From Pseudoalteromonas shioyasakiensis (GTDB lineage: Bacteria; Pseudomonadota; Gammaproteobacteria; Enterobacterales; Alteromonadaceae): DNA of 64,000 bases. This document shows positions 5,918-14,110 of this stretch, in pieces. Below the pieces are notes generated by a model, which was not told the origin of the DNA, ran no database searches, and saw only the letters and a list, made by a program, of their open reading frames with translations. Location: NCBI RefSeq assembly GCF_001550135.1, contig NZ_LRUE01000001.1, positions 62,001 to 126,000 on the forward strand. Reading direction: 5' to 3'. The position numbers and the translations under genes were made by a program. Positions within the stretch are counted from its first letter, which is position 1. Each line of letters starts with the position of its first letter.

Positions 5918-8371
5918 TTACAATGCCTGAATACTGTTTTCATCGATTATAGCGCTAAATAACTGCTGAAATTGCACTATATTTTCATCGCTATTTATTA
6001 CATCAATGGCTTGTTGATGACGTCCCGCATCAATTTTTTGTTGAATCAAATATGGTGAATCAATTACGCCATCAGCAAACTCGATACTAAGCTCAACATT
6101 ATGGCCGTAAATTTCACTTAATGCAGCATTGAGCTTTTGTCTAAGCACAGCGCTATCTAAATGGCGCTGTGATGAATCAACTTCAATGTGCAGCTGATTA
6201 TTCTGCTTGGTAAAGATTGAATGCAGCGCAAATTGGCGCATGCGACCACCCAGCCCCATGCGTTTAATTAAATACGCCCATTCGTCTTGTTCGTGTGCAA
6301 ATTTAATACTGCTGATCGGGCTTTCAAAATCATCAGGTATCGGAATACTGGCTTCTTCAACTACTGGCTCTGGCGCTTTTTGTGGATTGATCTGCTCAAG
6401 TAACTCTGGCGCTAAGTTTTCGGTGATTGTTTGATGCTTTTCTCGAAAGTCGACTTTTTTTACTTTACTACTGCTCTCCCCCGTTTGCTGGGGGATGGGC
6501 TTTTTTACTTCAGCAGCCATTGCTTGCTGCTGAGGCTGAATATTGGTCGTGGCTATGCTTTGTTGCGCTGGCGGCTCTGCTTTGGGCTTAGCTTCAGGCT
6601 GTGGTTCTGCTTTAGCATTAGTTTGCGTTGGTGCACCACTTAAACGCCCGGCACCTGAAATATTGCGGTCTTGTAAAATACGAGCAATGGCCGACTGCGC
6701 CTGACTTTGCTGCTGTTGTAATTGTGCAGGTGCAGTTTGCTGTTGCTGAGGCGCAGATGCTTCATTGGCAGTAAAGCCCTGATCATAGGCGCTATTCATC
6801 ACATCATCGTATTGCGCAGCAAGTGATGAGTCCATTTGCGCATCATGATCGTCCATATAATCTTGCGAAGAATACTCTGGTGATGAGTATTCAGCTGCTG
6901 GCACTTGCTCTGAGTGGCTTGGCTCTTGCTGTTGTGGCGCTGGTTGAACTTCAGCGGCCATTGCAGTTTCAACAGATTGCTGAGGCTGTTGACCAGCATC
7001 AGGCTGCTCTACTGCTGTTGCTTCAACTTGCTGGTCAGGCTGATGACTATGCGCCGTTTCTGCCTTGGCTGCTTGAATAGGTTCTGCTTGAGTAGTCTCA
7101 GCTCGTGTTGGCTGAGGCTCTGAAGAAACAGCAGTTGTCTGTGCAGAGCTATGTGCAACTGGTGCTTGCTCTGAAGCTGCTTGCTCACGTTGCGCGGTAG
7201 ATTTTTTTAAAATATCACGCAGTGCACCGGCACCACTTGGCTTAACCTGTTGCTGGGTATTCGTTGGTGTTTGGCTTTGTGCAAATTGCGTAGGTTGGAA
7301 TGCAAGCAATCGCAACATGATCATTTCAAAACCAAGTTTAGCATCGGGTGCCCATTGCAAATCTTTTTTACCATTGAGTAGCAATTGGTAGTAAACCTGC
7401 ATCTGCTGTGCATCAGTGGTTTGTGCCACCTGCTCAATAAAATCTCGGTTAGTATCATCAAGGGCCGCTGCATTAGGTACAAGTTGCACAAGCTGAATAA
7501 GATGCGTAAGGGCAATTAAATCGTCGAGCAAAGCTACAAAGTTAGGGTTTCGGCTAACGACCGCTTTTACTTCTTGAAGTAACGCATCGCCATCTTGGCA
7601 CAATAACGCTGCTAACATGGTTTGGCTATATTGAGTATCCATCAAACCAAGCATAGTTTGCACAGCCTGATGATTAATATTGCCATTGGTTTGAGCAATT
7701 GCTTGGTCTGTAAGACTCAGTGCATCACGCATACTACCATCGGCTGCCTTAGCTAAAATAGACAATGATTTATCATCAAAACTTAGCTGTTCTTGATTAA
7801 GAACATGGGCAAGCTGATCATGAATTTCTGATTGCGACAAAGCATTTAAATTAAACTGTAAGCAACGCGATAAAATCGTCACTGGCAGTTTTTGTGGATC
7901 GGTTGTCGCTAATAAAAACTTCACATGCTCTGGCGGCTCTTCCAATGTTTTAAGTAATGCATTGAAACTATGCTTAGATAGCATGTGAACTTCATCGATT
8001 AGGTATACCTTGTAACGACCACGTGTTGGTGCGTATTGAACGTTATCAAGGATTTCGCGGGTATCTTCTACTTTGGTACGTGATGCCGCATCGATTTCTA
8101 ACAAATCGATATAACGGCCTGCTTCAATGTCAGTACAACTTGAGCATTGGCCGCATGGCTCTGCAGAGATACCCTTATCGCAGTTGAGGCTTTTAGCGAA
8201 TATACGTGCAATGGTTGTTTTACCCACCCCACGGGTTCCAGTAAAGAGATAAGCATGATGCAGTCTATTTTGTGTTAATGCATTGACTAATGCCTGTTTA
8301 ACATGAGACTGCCCCACTAACTCGTGAAAGGTTTGTGGTCGCCATTTCCTTGCTAGAACCTGATAACTCAT
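5918..8371 (-). CDS. dnaX: DNA polymerase III subunits tau/gamma
   Basis: DnaX is the clamp-loader ATPase (gamma) and, in full length (tau), the organiser of the replisome. The protein is 817 residues, longer than the E. coli tau (643) because of a long Gln/Pro/Ala-rich linker between about 365 and 650. Visible motifs are Walker A GTRGVGKTT (45-53), the zinc cysteines C64, C73, C76, C79, Walker B LIDEVHML (~124-131) and the SRC sensor region. The C-terminal ~130 residues resemble the tau domain V that binds the polymerase alpha subunit. A slippery A-run at the start of the linker could yield gamma. It starts 3 bases after apt. Confidence 0.97.
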   Translation of the reverse strand: MSYQVLARKWRPQTFHELVGQSHVKQALVNALTQNRLHHAYLFTGTRGVGKTTIARIFAKSLNCDKGISAEPCGQCSSCTDIEAGRYIDLLEIDAASRTKVEDTREILDNVQYAPTRGRYKVYLIDEVHMLSKHSFNALLKTLEEPPEHVKFLLATTDPQKLPVTILSRCLQFNLNALSQSEIHDQLAHVLNQEQLSFDDKSLSILAKAADGSMRDALSLTDQAIAQTNGNINHQAVQTMLGLMDTQYSQTMLAALLCQDGDALLQEVKAVVSRNPNFVALLDDLIALTHLIQLVQLVPNAAALDDTNRDFIEQVAQTTDAQQMQVYYQLLLNGKKDLQWAPDAKLGFEMIMLRLLAFQPTQFAQSQTPTNTQQQVKPSGAGALRDILKKSTAQREQAASEQAPVAHSSAQTTAVSSEPQPTRAETTQAEPIQAAKAETAHSHQPDQQVEATAVEQPDAGQQPQQSVETAMAAEVQPAPQQQEPSHSEQVPAAEYSSPEYSSQDYMDDHDAQMDSSLAAQYDDVMNSAYDQGFTANEASAPQQQQTAPAQLQQQQSQAQSAIARILQDRNISGAGRLSGAPTQTNAKAEPQPEAKPKAEPPAQQSIATTNIQPQQQAMAAEVKKPIPQQTGESSSKVKKVDFREKHQTITENLAPELLEQINPQKAPEPVVEEASIPIPDDFESPISSIKFAHEQDEWAYLIKRMGLGGRMRQFALHSIFTKQNNQLHIEVDSSQRHLDSAVLRQKLNAALSEIYGHNVELSIEFADGVIDSPYLIQQKIDAGRHQQAIDVINSDENIVQFQQLFSAIIDENSIQAL
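7202..7208 (-). promoter_or_regulatory. Probable dnaX frameshift site (A AAA AAA)
   Basis: In the dnaX message, seven consecutive A residues are read as ..A AAA AAA at codons 388-390 (Leu-Lys-Lys). A -1 slip would add Ile-Tyr-Arg-Ala-Thr and stop at TGA (7187-7185), giving a product of about 395 residues that ends just after clamp-loader domain III. That is where the E. coli gamma protein ends through its A AAA AAG site. I did not find a clear upstream Shine-Dalgarno enhancer or a strong downstream stem. Confidence 0.6.
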
Positions 8372-8374
8372 TAA

Positions 8375-8920
8375 TTATTCGCCTTCGAATTCAACCAACT
8401 TTAAGATTTTGATGCCCATATCAGCAACTCGTTGCTCACCACCCAGCTCAGGTAAAGAAACAACAAATGCTGCATCAGTTGCGTTACCGCCTAGTTTAGC
8501 AACTAATTTTGCAGTTGCTTCGATTGTGCCACCTGTCGCCAGTAAGTCATCTACCAGTAACACTTTATCGCCAGGGACAATTGCGTCTGTATGAAGCTCA
8601 AGAATATCTTCACCATACTCTAATTGGTAACTTTGTGAAATCACTTCGCGAGGAAGTTTGCCTGGTTTACGAACTGGAATGAATGGAATACCTAGTGCAT
8701 AAGAAAGAGGTGCACCGAAGATAAAACCACGAGATTCAGTACCGATGATTTTTGTAAAACCTTGGTCTTTATATGCTGCGATAAAGCTGTCGATAGTTGC
8801 TTTAAATGCGTCAGCATTAGCCATTAAAGTAGTTACGTCGCGGAACATAATGCCCGGCTTTGGGTAATCAGCGATCGTTGCAATGCTCTGTTTGATGAGC
8901 GTTGAAGTTGCTTGAGTCAT
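8375..8920 (-). CDS. apt: Adenine phosphoribosyltransferase
   Basis: Apt converts adenine and PRPP to AMP in purine salvage. The 181-residue product has the family N-terminus ([20 protein letters not shown]), the flexible loop region [10 protein letters not shown] and the PRPP-binding motif [13 protein letters not shown]. The frame can be extended to a TTG at 8935, but the ATG at 8920 fits the family's usual N-terminus better. It is the first gene of the operon leading to recR. Confidence 0.96.
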   Translation of the reverse strand: MTQATSTLIKQSIATIADYPKPGIMFRDVTTLMANADAFKATIDSFIAAYKDQGFTKIIGTESRGFIFGAPLSYALGIPFIPVRKPGKLPREVISQSYQLEYGEDILELHTDAIVPGDKVLLVDDLLATGGTIEATAKLVAKLGGNATDAAFVVSLPELGGEQRVADMGIKILKLVEFEGE

Positions 8921-9032
8921 AATTATACTGCTCAAAAAGTTTATCTAACAAAGCTCGAGAGTATAACATCACCTTAGAGGAAAGTCGGTAGCAAGTTTCG
9001 AAATTAATCACTTAACAAGAAATATCAACTAT

Positions 9033-9056
9033 AAAAAAGGCTGCATTATGCAGCCT
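9033..9056 (-). terminator. Terminator after the 40-residue membrane ORF
   Basis: Stem AGGCTGCA/TGCAGCCT with a TTA loop at 9038-9056, followed on the minus strand by a run of U (AAAAAA at 9033-9038 on plus). It sits 26 bases after the stop of the small ORF and closes the hvf side of the region before apt. Confidence 0.8.
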
Positions 9057-9081
9057 ATTGTCTTAAATTTGCTTGCGCAGA

Positions 9082-9204
9082 TTAAGATAAAGAAGTGATC
9101 CAACCAAGAATAGCGTTTAGACAGCCAATGCCACCGAATACAGCTAAAAACGCAATGAAATAAGTTGCATTGAACGGATCTTTAAAGTCTTTATCATTCG
9201 ACAT
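9082..9204 (-). CDS. Small single-pass membrane protein (40 aa) downstream of hvfC
   Basis: ATG at 9204 is preceded by AGGTAG at good spacing. It encodes 40 residues: a charged start (MSNDKDFKDPF) and then a hydrophobic helix FIAFLAVFGGIGCLNAILGW. It is followed directly by a strong terminator. It lies 85 bases after hvfC on the same strand and could be the last gene of that operon, though TATTAT-like sequence in the gap may be its own promoter. There is no recognised family. Confidence 0.6.
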   Translation of the reverse strand: MSNDKDFKDPFNATYFIAFLAVFGGIGCLNAILGWITSLS

Positions 9205-9289
9205 AGTTACTACCTTTATTTAAGCACGACAAAATAAGGCGCACATAATAGTCGAACTGCCCTCATCAATAAAGAGCTTTAGCCGATTT

Positions 9290-10048
9290 TTAAACCAATG
9301 TATTAGTCACCACAATGCCGCGCTCTGCCATGGCACTTAAGGTATTGAGCGCTCCCTGATACAGCTGCTCTTGGCTAAATTGAGGCGCATGCTCTGCAAC
9401 TGCTTGGCATACATCATTTAAATCTGCACCCGGCTGAGATTCTATGATATTAAGAAGTAATGCGGTCATCGCATTTGTCGATAAAAATTGTACTTCGTCA
9501 TCGCTATCACGATAAACCACAAAGTAACTCGGTTGTGCTGCCGGTTCACTTGGTTGATTATCTGCACTGATGGTATGAACAGGAAAACTGTAACTCAAGT
9601 TACGCGCAAGTGAACTTAAGAATAATGCAGAGCTTGTCACTTGATGAGCCGATAAACTGACCTCTTCTGCCACCTCTTGAGCAACCGATACATCAAGCTC
9701 AACCCATTCATAGTGCGCTAGCTCTAAAATAAACGCGGGATCATCACTTTGCACTTCATAGTCATTAGCAAGGAAGGTCAAAAACTCCCCTGCAATATCT
9801 AAAAAATAAGGTGATTTACAATCATGCAGGCTAAAAAACTGCCTAACGAGTCTGTACCAAGCTTGCTCTGAATATAAACTTTTTAGTACTGGATACGCAG
9901 AGCTAACAAAGCCATCCACATTGTTAAAAAATAAGTCTCGGTAAATCGCCATCCGGCGCTCTTCAACATCGCTAGGCTTAGCATGTTGCTGAGGGTCGCG
10001 GATATGTGCCATAAACGCTTGCTGCACTTGGGTAAAATGATTAGGCAC
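9290..10048 (-). CDS. hvfC: HvfC/DUF2063 family partner protein of the HvfB enzyme
   Basis: This 252-residue protein has the DUF2063 N-terminus (FTQVQQAFMAHIRDPQ...RRMAIYRDLFFNNVDGFVSSAYPVLK). In Haemophilus the HvfC partner binds the precursor peptide and is needed for HvfB to modify it. The start is GTG at 10048, overlapping the end of hvfB by 8 bases, so the two are translationally coupled. The C-terminal part looks like the winged-helix-like domain of this family. Assignment rests on sequence pattern and on the adjacent DUF692 gene and EGKCG peptide. Confidence 0.88.
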   Translation of the reverse strand: MPNHFTQVQQAFMAHIRDPQQHAKPSDVEERRMAIYRDLFFNNVDGFVSSAYPVLKSLYSEQAWYRLVRQFFSLHDCKSPYFLDIAGEFLTFLANDYEVQSDDPAFILELAHYEWVELDVSVAQEVAEEVSLSAHQVTSSALFLSSLARNLSYSFPVHTISADNQPSEPAAQPSYFVVYRDSDDEVQFLSTNAMTALLLNIIESQPGADLNDVCQAVAEHAPQFSQEQLYQGALNTLSAMAERGIVVTNTLV

Positions 10049-10904
10049 TGTGTTTCACCCTTGCTTGGTTTTGTTTGCTGGCTGTTTGCTGCAGTGCTTC
10101 AATAGTTTTCAGTTCAGCTAATAACTCACTCATAGGAGGGATATTAAAATCTCGTTCTAACAAAGTAGGAAATACCCCATGAACTTCATAAGCTTTTTCA
10201 AGTAATTGCCAAACAGGATCGATAACTGGCGCACCATGGGTATCAACCAGTAAATCCTCTGCCTCAGTGTAGTGGCCCGCAACATGCCCATAGGCAATAC
10301 GTTTTGTTGGTAACGCCGCTAGGAACTGCTCAGCGTCGTAACCATGATTAATCGAATTAACGTAAATGTTATTCACGTCGAGCAGTAGTTTACAATCCGC
10401 TTCTTCTAAAACAGCATTGGTAAATTCAAGTTCTGTCATTTGCTGGCCGGGCGCGCCATAGTAAGAGACATTTTCGATGGCAATTGGCTGCTCTAGAATA
10501 TCTTGTACTTGCCTAATACGAGAGGCCACATGTTTAATTGCATCTTCAGTAAACGGAATAGGCATTAAATCGTACATATGCCCTTCTCCCGAGCAGTAGC
10601 TTAAGTGTTCGCTGAATAAACGAATATTATGCTCTTTAAAGAAAGCTTTTAGCGATTGCACAAAGTCAATATCAAGCGCTGCTGGTGAGCCAATCGATAA
10701 CGATAAACCATGACATACAAAGGCATGTTGTTCGGTAAGCTGTTTAAATTGTTTTCCAAAACGCCCGCCTAGCTTGAGCCAATTTTCTGGTGCAACTTCT
10801 AAAAACTCAATGGGTTTTGGAACATCAATGAGCATTTCATCAAGCATTTCTCGGCGCAAACCTAAACCAACCTGCCCAAAATCAGCTACTGATTCTTTTA
10901 ACAT
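10041..10904 (-). CDS. hvfB: HvfB/DUF692 multinuclear iron oxidative enzyme (MNIO)
   Basis: A 287-residue TIM-barrel protein of the DUF692 (MNIO) family, the group that includes MbnB, TglH and HvfB and that oxidatively rearranges cysteines in ribosomal peptides using a cluster of iron ions. Typical elements are the start GQVGLGLRREML, EVAPENW, FVCHGLSLSIG, FSEHLSYC, IENVSYYG, LLDVNNIYVNSINHG, IAYGHVAGH and the end TLLERDFNIPP. The His, Glu, Asp and Asn in these blocks are the expected metal ligands. It has a strong AGGAGGT ribosome-binding site and lies 53 bases after hvfA. Confidence 0.92.
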   Translation of the reverse strand: MLKESVADFGQVGLGLRREMLDEMLIDVPKPIEFLEVAPENWLKLGGRFGKQFKQLTEQHAFVCHGLSLSIGSPAALDIDFVQSLKAFFKEHNIRLFSEHLSYCSGEGHMYDLMPIPFTEDAIKHVASRIRQVQDILEQPIAIENVSYYGAPGQQMTELEFTNAVLEEADCKLLLDVNNIYVNSINHGYDAEQFLAALPTKRIAYGHVAGHYTEAEDLLVDTHGAPVIDPVWQLLEKAYEVHGVFPTLLERDFNIPPMSELLAELKTIEALQQTASKQNQARVKHSA

Positions 10905-10918
10905 ACTACCTCCTACTA

Positions 10919-10941
10919 AAAAGGGCCTTTACGGCCCTTTT
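10919..10941 (-). terminator. Hairpin between hvfA and hvfB (attenuator-like terminator)
   Basis: Stem AAAAGGGCC/GGCCCTTTT with a five-base loop, followed on the minus strand by T residues and then at once by the hvfB ribosome-binding site. As an intrinsic terminator with partial read-through it would give more precursor (hvfA) than enzyme (hvfBC) message. Confidence 0.75.
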
Positions 10942-10957
10942 AAAAGCAAATGAGCGC

Positions 10958-11497
10958 TTAGTGGTTAGAACCACATTTACCTTCGCCACACTTACCTTCT
11001 TTAGCTTTCTTTTTGTCTGCGCCGCATTTACCTTCGCCGCACTTACCTTCTTTAGCCGCTTTTTTGTCTGAGCCACATTTACCTTCGCCGCACTTGCCTT
11101 CTTTAGCTGCTTTTTTGTCTGCGCCACATTTACCTTCGCCGCACTTACCTTCTTTAGCTGCTTTTTTGTCTGCGCCACATTTACCTTCGCCGCACTTGCC
11201 TTCTTTAGCTGCTTTTTTGTCTGCGCCACATTTACCTTCGCCGCACTTGCCTTCTTTAGCTGCTTTTTTGTCTGCGCCACATTTACCTTCGCCACATTTG
11301 CCTTCTTTTTCGGCTTTTTTATCGCCGCCGCATTTACCTTCACCGCATTTACCTTCTGCGGCATCTAATTGATAACCTGCTTGCATTTGCTGAAATTCAA
11401 ATGGGTTTGCACTGGCATCAGTGGCTGCAAAACTTGACGCACCTACTACAACCGCACCTAGTGTTAATGCAATTGAATTTTTCTTAACTGTGTTCAT
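10958..11497 (-). CDS. hvfA: HvfA/bufferin-like precursor peptide with 16 EGKCG motifs
   Basis: A 179-residue secreted precursor. Residues 1-30 are a signal peptide (basic start, hydrophobic core LTLGAVVVGASSF, ASA-N cleavage). After a short linker come seven 17-residue units, mostly of the form EGKCGEGKCGADKKAAK, and a final EGKCGEGKCG, giving eight pairs, or 16 cysteines. In H. influenzae HvfA, the Cys in EGKCG is converted by HvfB/HvfC to an oxazolone-thioamide that binds copper; related bufferins protect cells from copper. A periplasmic copper-binding role is therefore likely here. The other frames across the repeats are also open but are by-products of the repeats. Confidence 0.9.
   Translation of the reverse strand: MNTVKKNSIALTLGAVVVGASSFAATDASANPFEFQQMQAGYQLDAAEGKCGEGKCGGDKKAEKEGKCGEGKCGADKKAAKEGKCGEGKCGADKKAAKEGKCGEGKCGADKKAAKEGKCGEGKCGADKKAAKEGKCGEGKCGSDKKAAKEGKCGEGKCGADKKKAKEGKCGEGKCGSNH
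10970..11356 (-). repeat. Tandem 51-bp repeats encoding the paired EGKCG units
   Basis: The DNA consists of seven 51-bp units plus a final partial unit of 30 bp, nearly identical except for synonymous changes and Ala/Ser/Gly variants after each pair. This is a likely site of unit gain or loss by slippage, which would change the number of modification sites. Confidence 0.9.
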
Positions 11498-11670
11498 TCG
11501 ATGACTCTCTTTTTTATAAAGGGTTATTAAACAAGACCCGAGAACTAAAAATTACTTTCAAAATTTTTATAATTATTTTCTAAAACTACCCAGAATGCAA
11601 ATTACGATTTATAAAACAATCCAGAACAGCTAGAATACGCGTCCTAATTTTTGATGAGTTAACAGGTATC

Positions 11671-12648
11671 ATGCGACTAGTTTTAGCACCGATGGAAGGC
11701 GTTGTGGATTTTAAAATGCGACAACTCCTAACTGATTTAGGTGGATTTGATTTATGCGTAACAGAGTTTGTTCGTGTCGTTGAAGACACACTGCCCGAAC
11801 GCGTGTTTCATCGCTATTGTCCTGAGCTAAAAACAGGTGGCTATACCCGTGCAGGTACGCCAGTGCGTATTCAGTTGCTAGGCCAAGTTGCCGATGCTTT
11901 AGCAGCAAATGCCGTCAAAGCAATACGCCTAGGCTCCCATGGCATTGACTTAAATTTTGGTTGCCCTGCTAAAACAGTGAACAAAAGTAAAGGTGGTGCG
12001 GTACTGTTAAAAGACCCTGAGCACATGTACGAAATTATTAAAGCCGTACGTGATGCTGTTGATCCTTGCCATGAAGTTAGTGCCAAAATTAGGCTTGGTT
12101 TTGATGATGATAGTAATAGCCAAGAAATTGTTGATGCTGTTGTTAGCGCGGGTGCTTCAAGTCTTGCTATTCATGCCAGAACTAAAAGAGATGGTTACAA
12201 CCCACCGGCATACTGGGAAAAAATCCCTCCGTTGATCAAAGATAAAAATATTTCTGTCGTTGCTAACGGCGAAATTTGGCAAGTTGAAGATGCCATGCTT
12301 TGTCAAAAGCGCAGTCATTGCCAAGACCTAATGCTTGGTCGTGGTGCATTAGCGATGCCTGATTTAGCAAAACAAATAAAATCTCATGCAGAAAACGAGC
12401 ATTACACTCCGATGTTATGGGAGCATGTGATATACCACATTATTCATTCATCTATGCATCAAGACGAGAGCAAATGTGAAAAGTATTTTGCTTCTCGTAC
12501 TAAGCAATGGCTCGGCTATTTAAAACGCCAATACCCACAAGCTAACGCACTTTTTGATGAGATCCGCCGCCTAAAAGCCAAAGATGAAGTTGCAGATGTA
12601 CTAAGAAAGTACGCGAAAGCGCCGAGTATTGATACAAATCATAATTAG
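11671..12648 (+). CDS. dusC: tRNA-dihydrouridine(16) synthase
   Basis: A 325-residue flavoenzyme that reduces U16 in the tRNA D-loop with NADPH. The Dus features are present: LAPMEGVVDFKMR at the start, LNFGCPAKTVNKSKGGA with the catalytic cysteine, SAKIRLGFDD, LAIHARTK, VVANGEIW and MLGRGALA. The DusC-type start (MEGV.D..MR..LT..GGFD.CVTEFVRV) separates it from DusA and DusB. It is divergent from hvfA, with 173 bases between the two starts. Confidence 0.95.
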   Translation: MRLVLAPMEGVVDFKMRQLLTDLGGFDLCVTEFVRVVEDTLPERVFHRYCPELKTGGYTRAGTPVRIQLLGQVADALAANAVKAIRLGSHGIDLNFGCPAKTVNKSKGGAVLLKDPEHMYEIIKAVRDAVDPCHEVSAKIRLGFDDDSNSQEIVDAVVSAGASSLAIHARTKRDGYNPPAYWEKIPPLIKDKNISVVANGEIWQVEDAMLCQKRSHCQDLMLGRGALAMPDLAKQIKSHAENEHYTPMLWEHVIYHIIHSSMHQDESKCEKYFASRTKQWLGYLKRQYPQANALFDEIRRLKAKDEVADVLRKYAKAPSIDTNHN

Positions 12649-12699
12649 CCAATCAATTTTGTTTGATAATACTAGTATTGCCCACTTGGAAGAAAAGCG

Positions 12700-13035
12700 A
12701 TGAACAATACTGAAATTCAAACAAAGTTATCTGCGGAACTTGCGCAGGTTAGACAACGTTTACTCGATATGCTGGCTAATTCTGATCAAGCCTATCATCA
12801 GCAACTGCTATCGCAACTCAAGGATAATCCCCCTTCAGACTGGTTAGAGCTGACAGCAAATAATCTCGGTTCTGAGTATCAAATATTGATTGCTCGAATA
12901 GAAAAGTTAGAAGCAGCACTATGCCAAATCGATATTGGGCAGTATGGCTATTGCTGTGATTGTGAAGAAAAAATTGATGACGAACGTTTACTTGCAGATC
13001 CTGCAAGCCAACGCTGTCGACGTTGCGCTCCATAG
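12700..13035 (+). CDS. DksA/TraR-type zinc-finger protein
   Basis: A 111-residue protein with a helical N-terminal part and a C-terminal four-cysteine zinc finger (YCCDCEEKID...RCRRCAP) typical of the DksA/TraR family. That family acts at the secondary channel of RNA polymerase. Compared with DksA (~150 residues) it is shorter, and the acidic tip of the coiled coil is not obvious, so a transcription role is only inferred. It follows dusC by 51 bases on the same strand. Confidence 0.75.
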   Translation: MNNTEIQTKLSAELAQVRQRLLDMLANSDQAYHQQLLSQLKDNPPSDWLELTANNLGSEYQILIARIEKLEAALCQIDIGQYGYCCDCEEKIDDERLLADPASQRCRRCAP

Positions 13036-13049
13036 AGCGCAGCGCTGTA

Positions 13050-14054
13050 CTAATTTATAAAAATAAAGCTCATCGCAGGATAAAGCACGATATCCTCAAT
13101 TAACCAATCAGCTTGCTGCTGATCTACACCTAAACGCTTCATCAAGTTAACACGTGCTTGTTGTTCACTCCACGTGTGATAATGAATACCTAAATCAGTT
13201 TCCATCATAACTTGCCAGAAGTATTGCTCGCCTTGTGTTAATTTACGCTTACTTTTGAGCGGGTCGAGATAATCAAGCTGCCAATCAAGGCCTGTGTGCT
13301 GATGATTTTCTACAAAATAATTCATTACTAGTGGTTTAGCGTGAGAGTTTGATACAGGTAATACAAAATCTGCACTCTGCGATTGCTTTAACGAAGCCTG
13401 TATCTCACTTAACCAATTTAAAGGTGGCTTAGTTTCACCACTAAAGTAATTAAGTTTACTTTGATACCAATCTTTACCGTTTGCCAAACCGACTAAACCA
13501 AGTTTTGTACGCGGTTTATATTGAGTTAAATATTGATTAAGTTTACTAAGTGCTGCTTGTACACTGTCATCACTATTATCAAGGTGCGATTTGACCATAT
13601 TGTGTAAAAGCGTTAATTCGATTTTATTTAATTTCAGGTTGCTTTGCTCAGCTGCAATTAACTGCGTTTCAACTAACTCTATCCAGTCAGCTAATGCATT
13701 TACTGAGTAGTCATCTAATGAACGAGCTTGGCTAATAACATCACGTTGTAAAGGCCATACAAAGTAACGCTCAGGATAACGCTCAGCAATAATTAAATAA
13801 TTTAATTGCGCCTGTTGGGACTCATCTAACGTCGTTGCTTTTAGTCCTTGATAAGCTTGATGACGCGCTTGCAAATAACTTTCTGAGAAAGGCCAGCTAG
13901 CAGCTTCACTTTGCTGTTCTTGAGTCGATAATAAATTATTAATAGTTTGCAGCGCTTGCTGCCCTTCACTAAATGTTTTGAAACCTGATGTTTGCTCAGA
14001 GCAAGCTATCAGCATCACACTTGCGACAACTAATAATACGATCTGTCTTAGCAT
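13050..14054 (-). CDS. DUF3080-like lipoprotein
   Basis: A 334-residue protein with a lipoprotein signal: hydrophobic VLLVVASVMLIA followed by the lipobox cysteine at residue 18 (LIAC). The rest is helical and Gln/Leu-rich and resembles the DUF3080 proteins of marine gammaproteobacteria; no function is known to me. It is convergent with the zinc-finger gene (14-base gap) and lies after the terminator of the TPR/TonB operon, so it is probably transcribed from its own promoter. Confidence 0.7.
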   Translation of the reverse strand: MLRQIVLLVVASVMLIACSEQTSGFKTFSEGQQALQTINNLLSTQEQQSEAASWPFSESYLQARHQAYQGLKATTLDESQQAQLNYLIIAERYPERYFVWPLQRDVISQARSLDDYSVNALADWIELVETQLIAAEQSNLKLNKIELTLLHNMVKSHLDNSDDSVQAALSKLNQYLTQYKPRTKLGLVGLANGKDWYQSKLNYFSGETKPPLNWLSEIQASLKQSQSADFVLPVSNSHAKPLVMNYFVENHQHTGLDWQLDYLDPLKSKRKLTQGEQYFWQVMMETDLGIHYHTWSEQQARVNLMKRLGVDQQQADWLIEDIVLYPAMSFIFIN

Positions 14055-14070
14055 TTTAAAATTCCATAAA

Positions 14071-14092
14071 AAAAGCCCCAGAGGGGCTTTTT
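14071..14092 (-). terminator. Terminator of the TonB2 operon
   Basis: Stem AAAAGCCCC/GGGGCTTTT with a three-base loop, 19 bases after the stop of the TPR gene, with a U-run on the minus strand. Confidence 0.85.
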
Positions 14093-14110
14093 AATTTAAA
14101 ACAACATCAA

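Noticed and set aside
6430-7280. Open frames on the plus strand and in other minus-strand phases within the dnaX linker
   Set aside because: They arise from the CAG/GCA-rich repetitive coding of the Gln/Ala linker and have no ribosome-binding sites or family features.
10906-11372. Long open frames in other phases across the hvfA repeats (a Lys/Val/Asn-rich one on the minus strand and a His/Leu/Pro/Ser-rich one on the plus strand)
   Set aside because: They are by-products of the tandem 51-bp repeat; only the hvfA frame has a signal peptide, ribosome-binding context and known motif.
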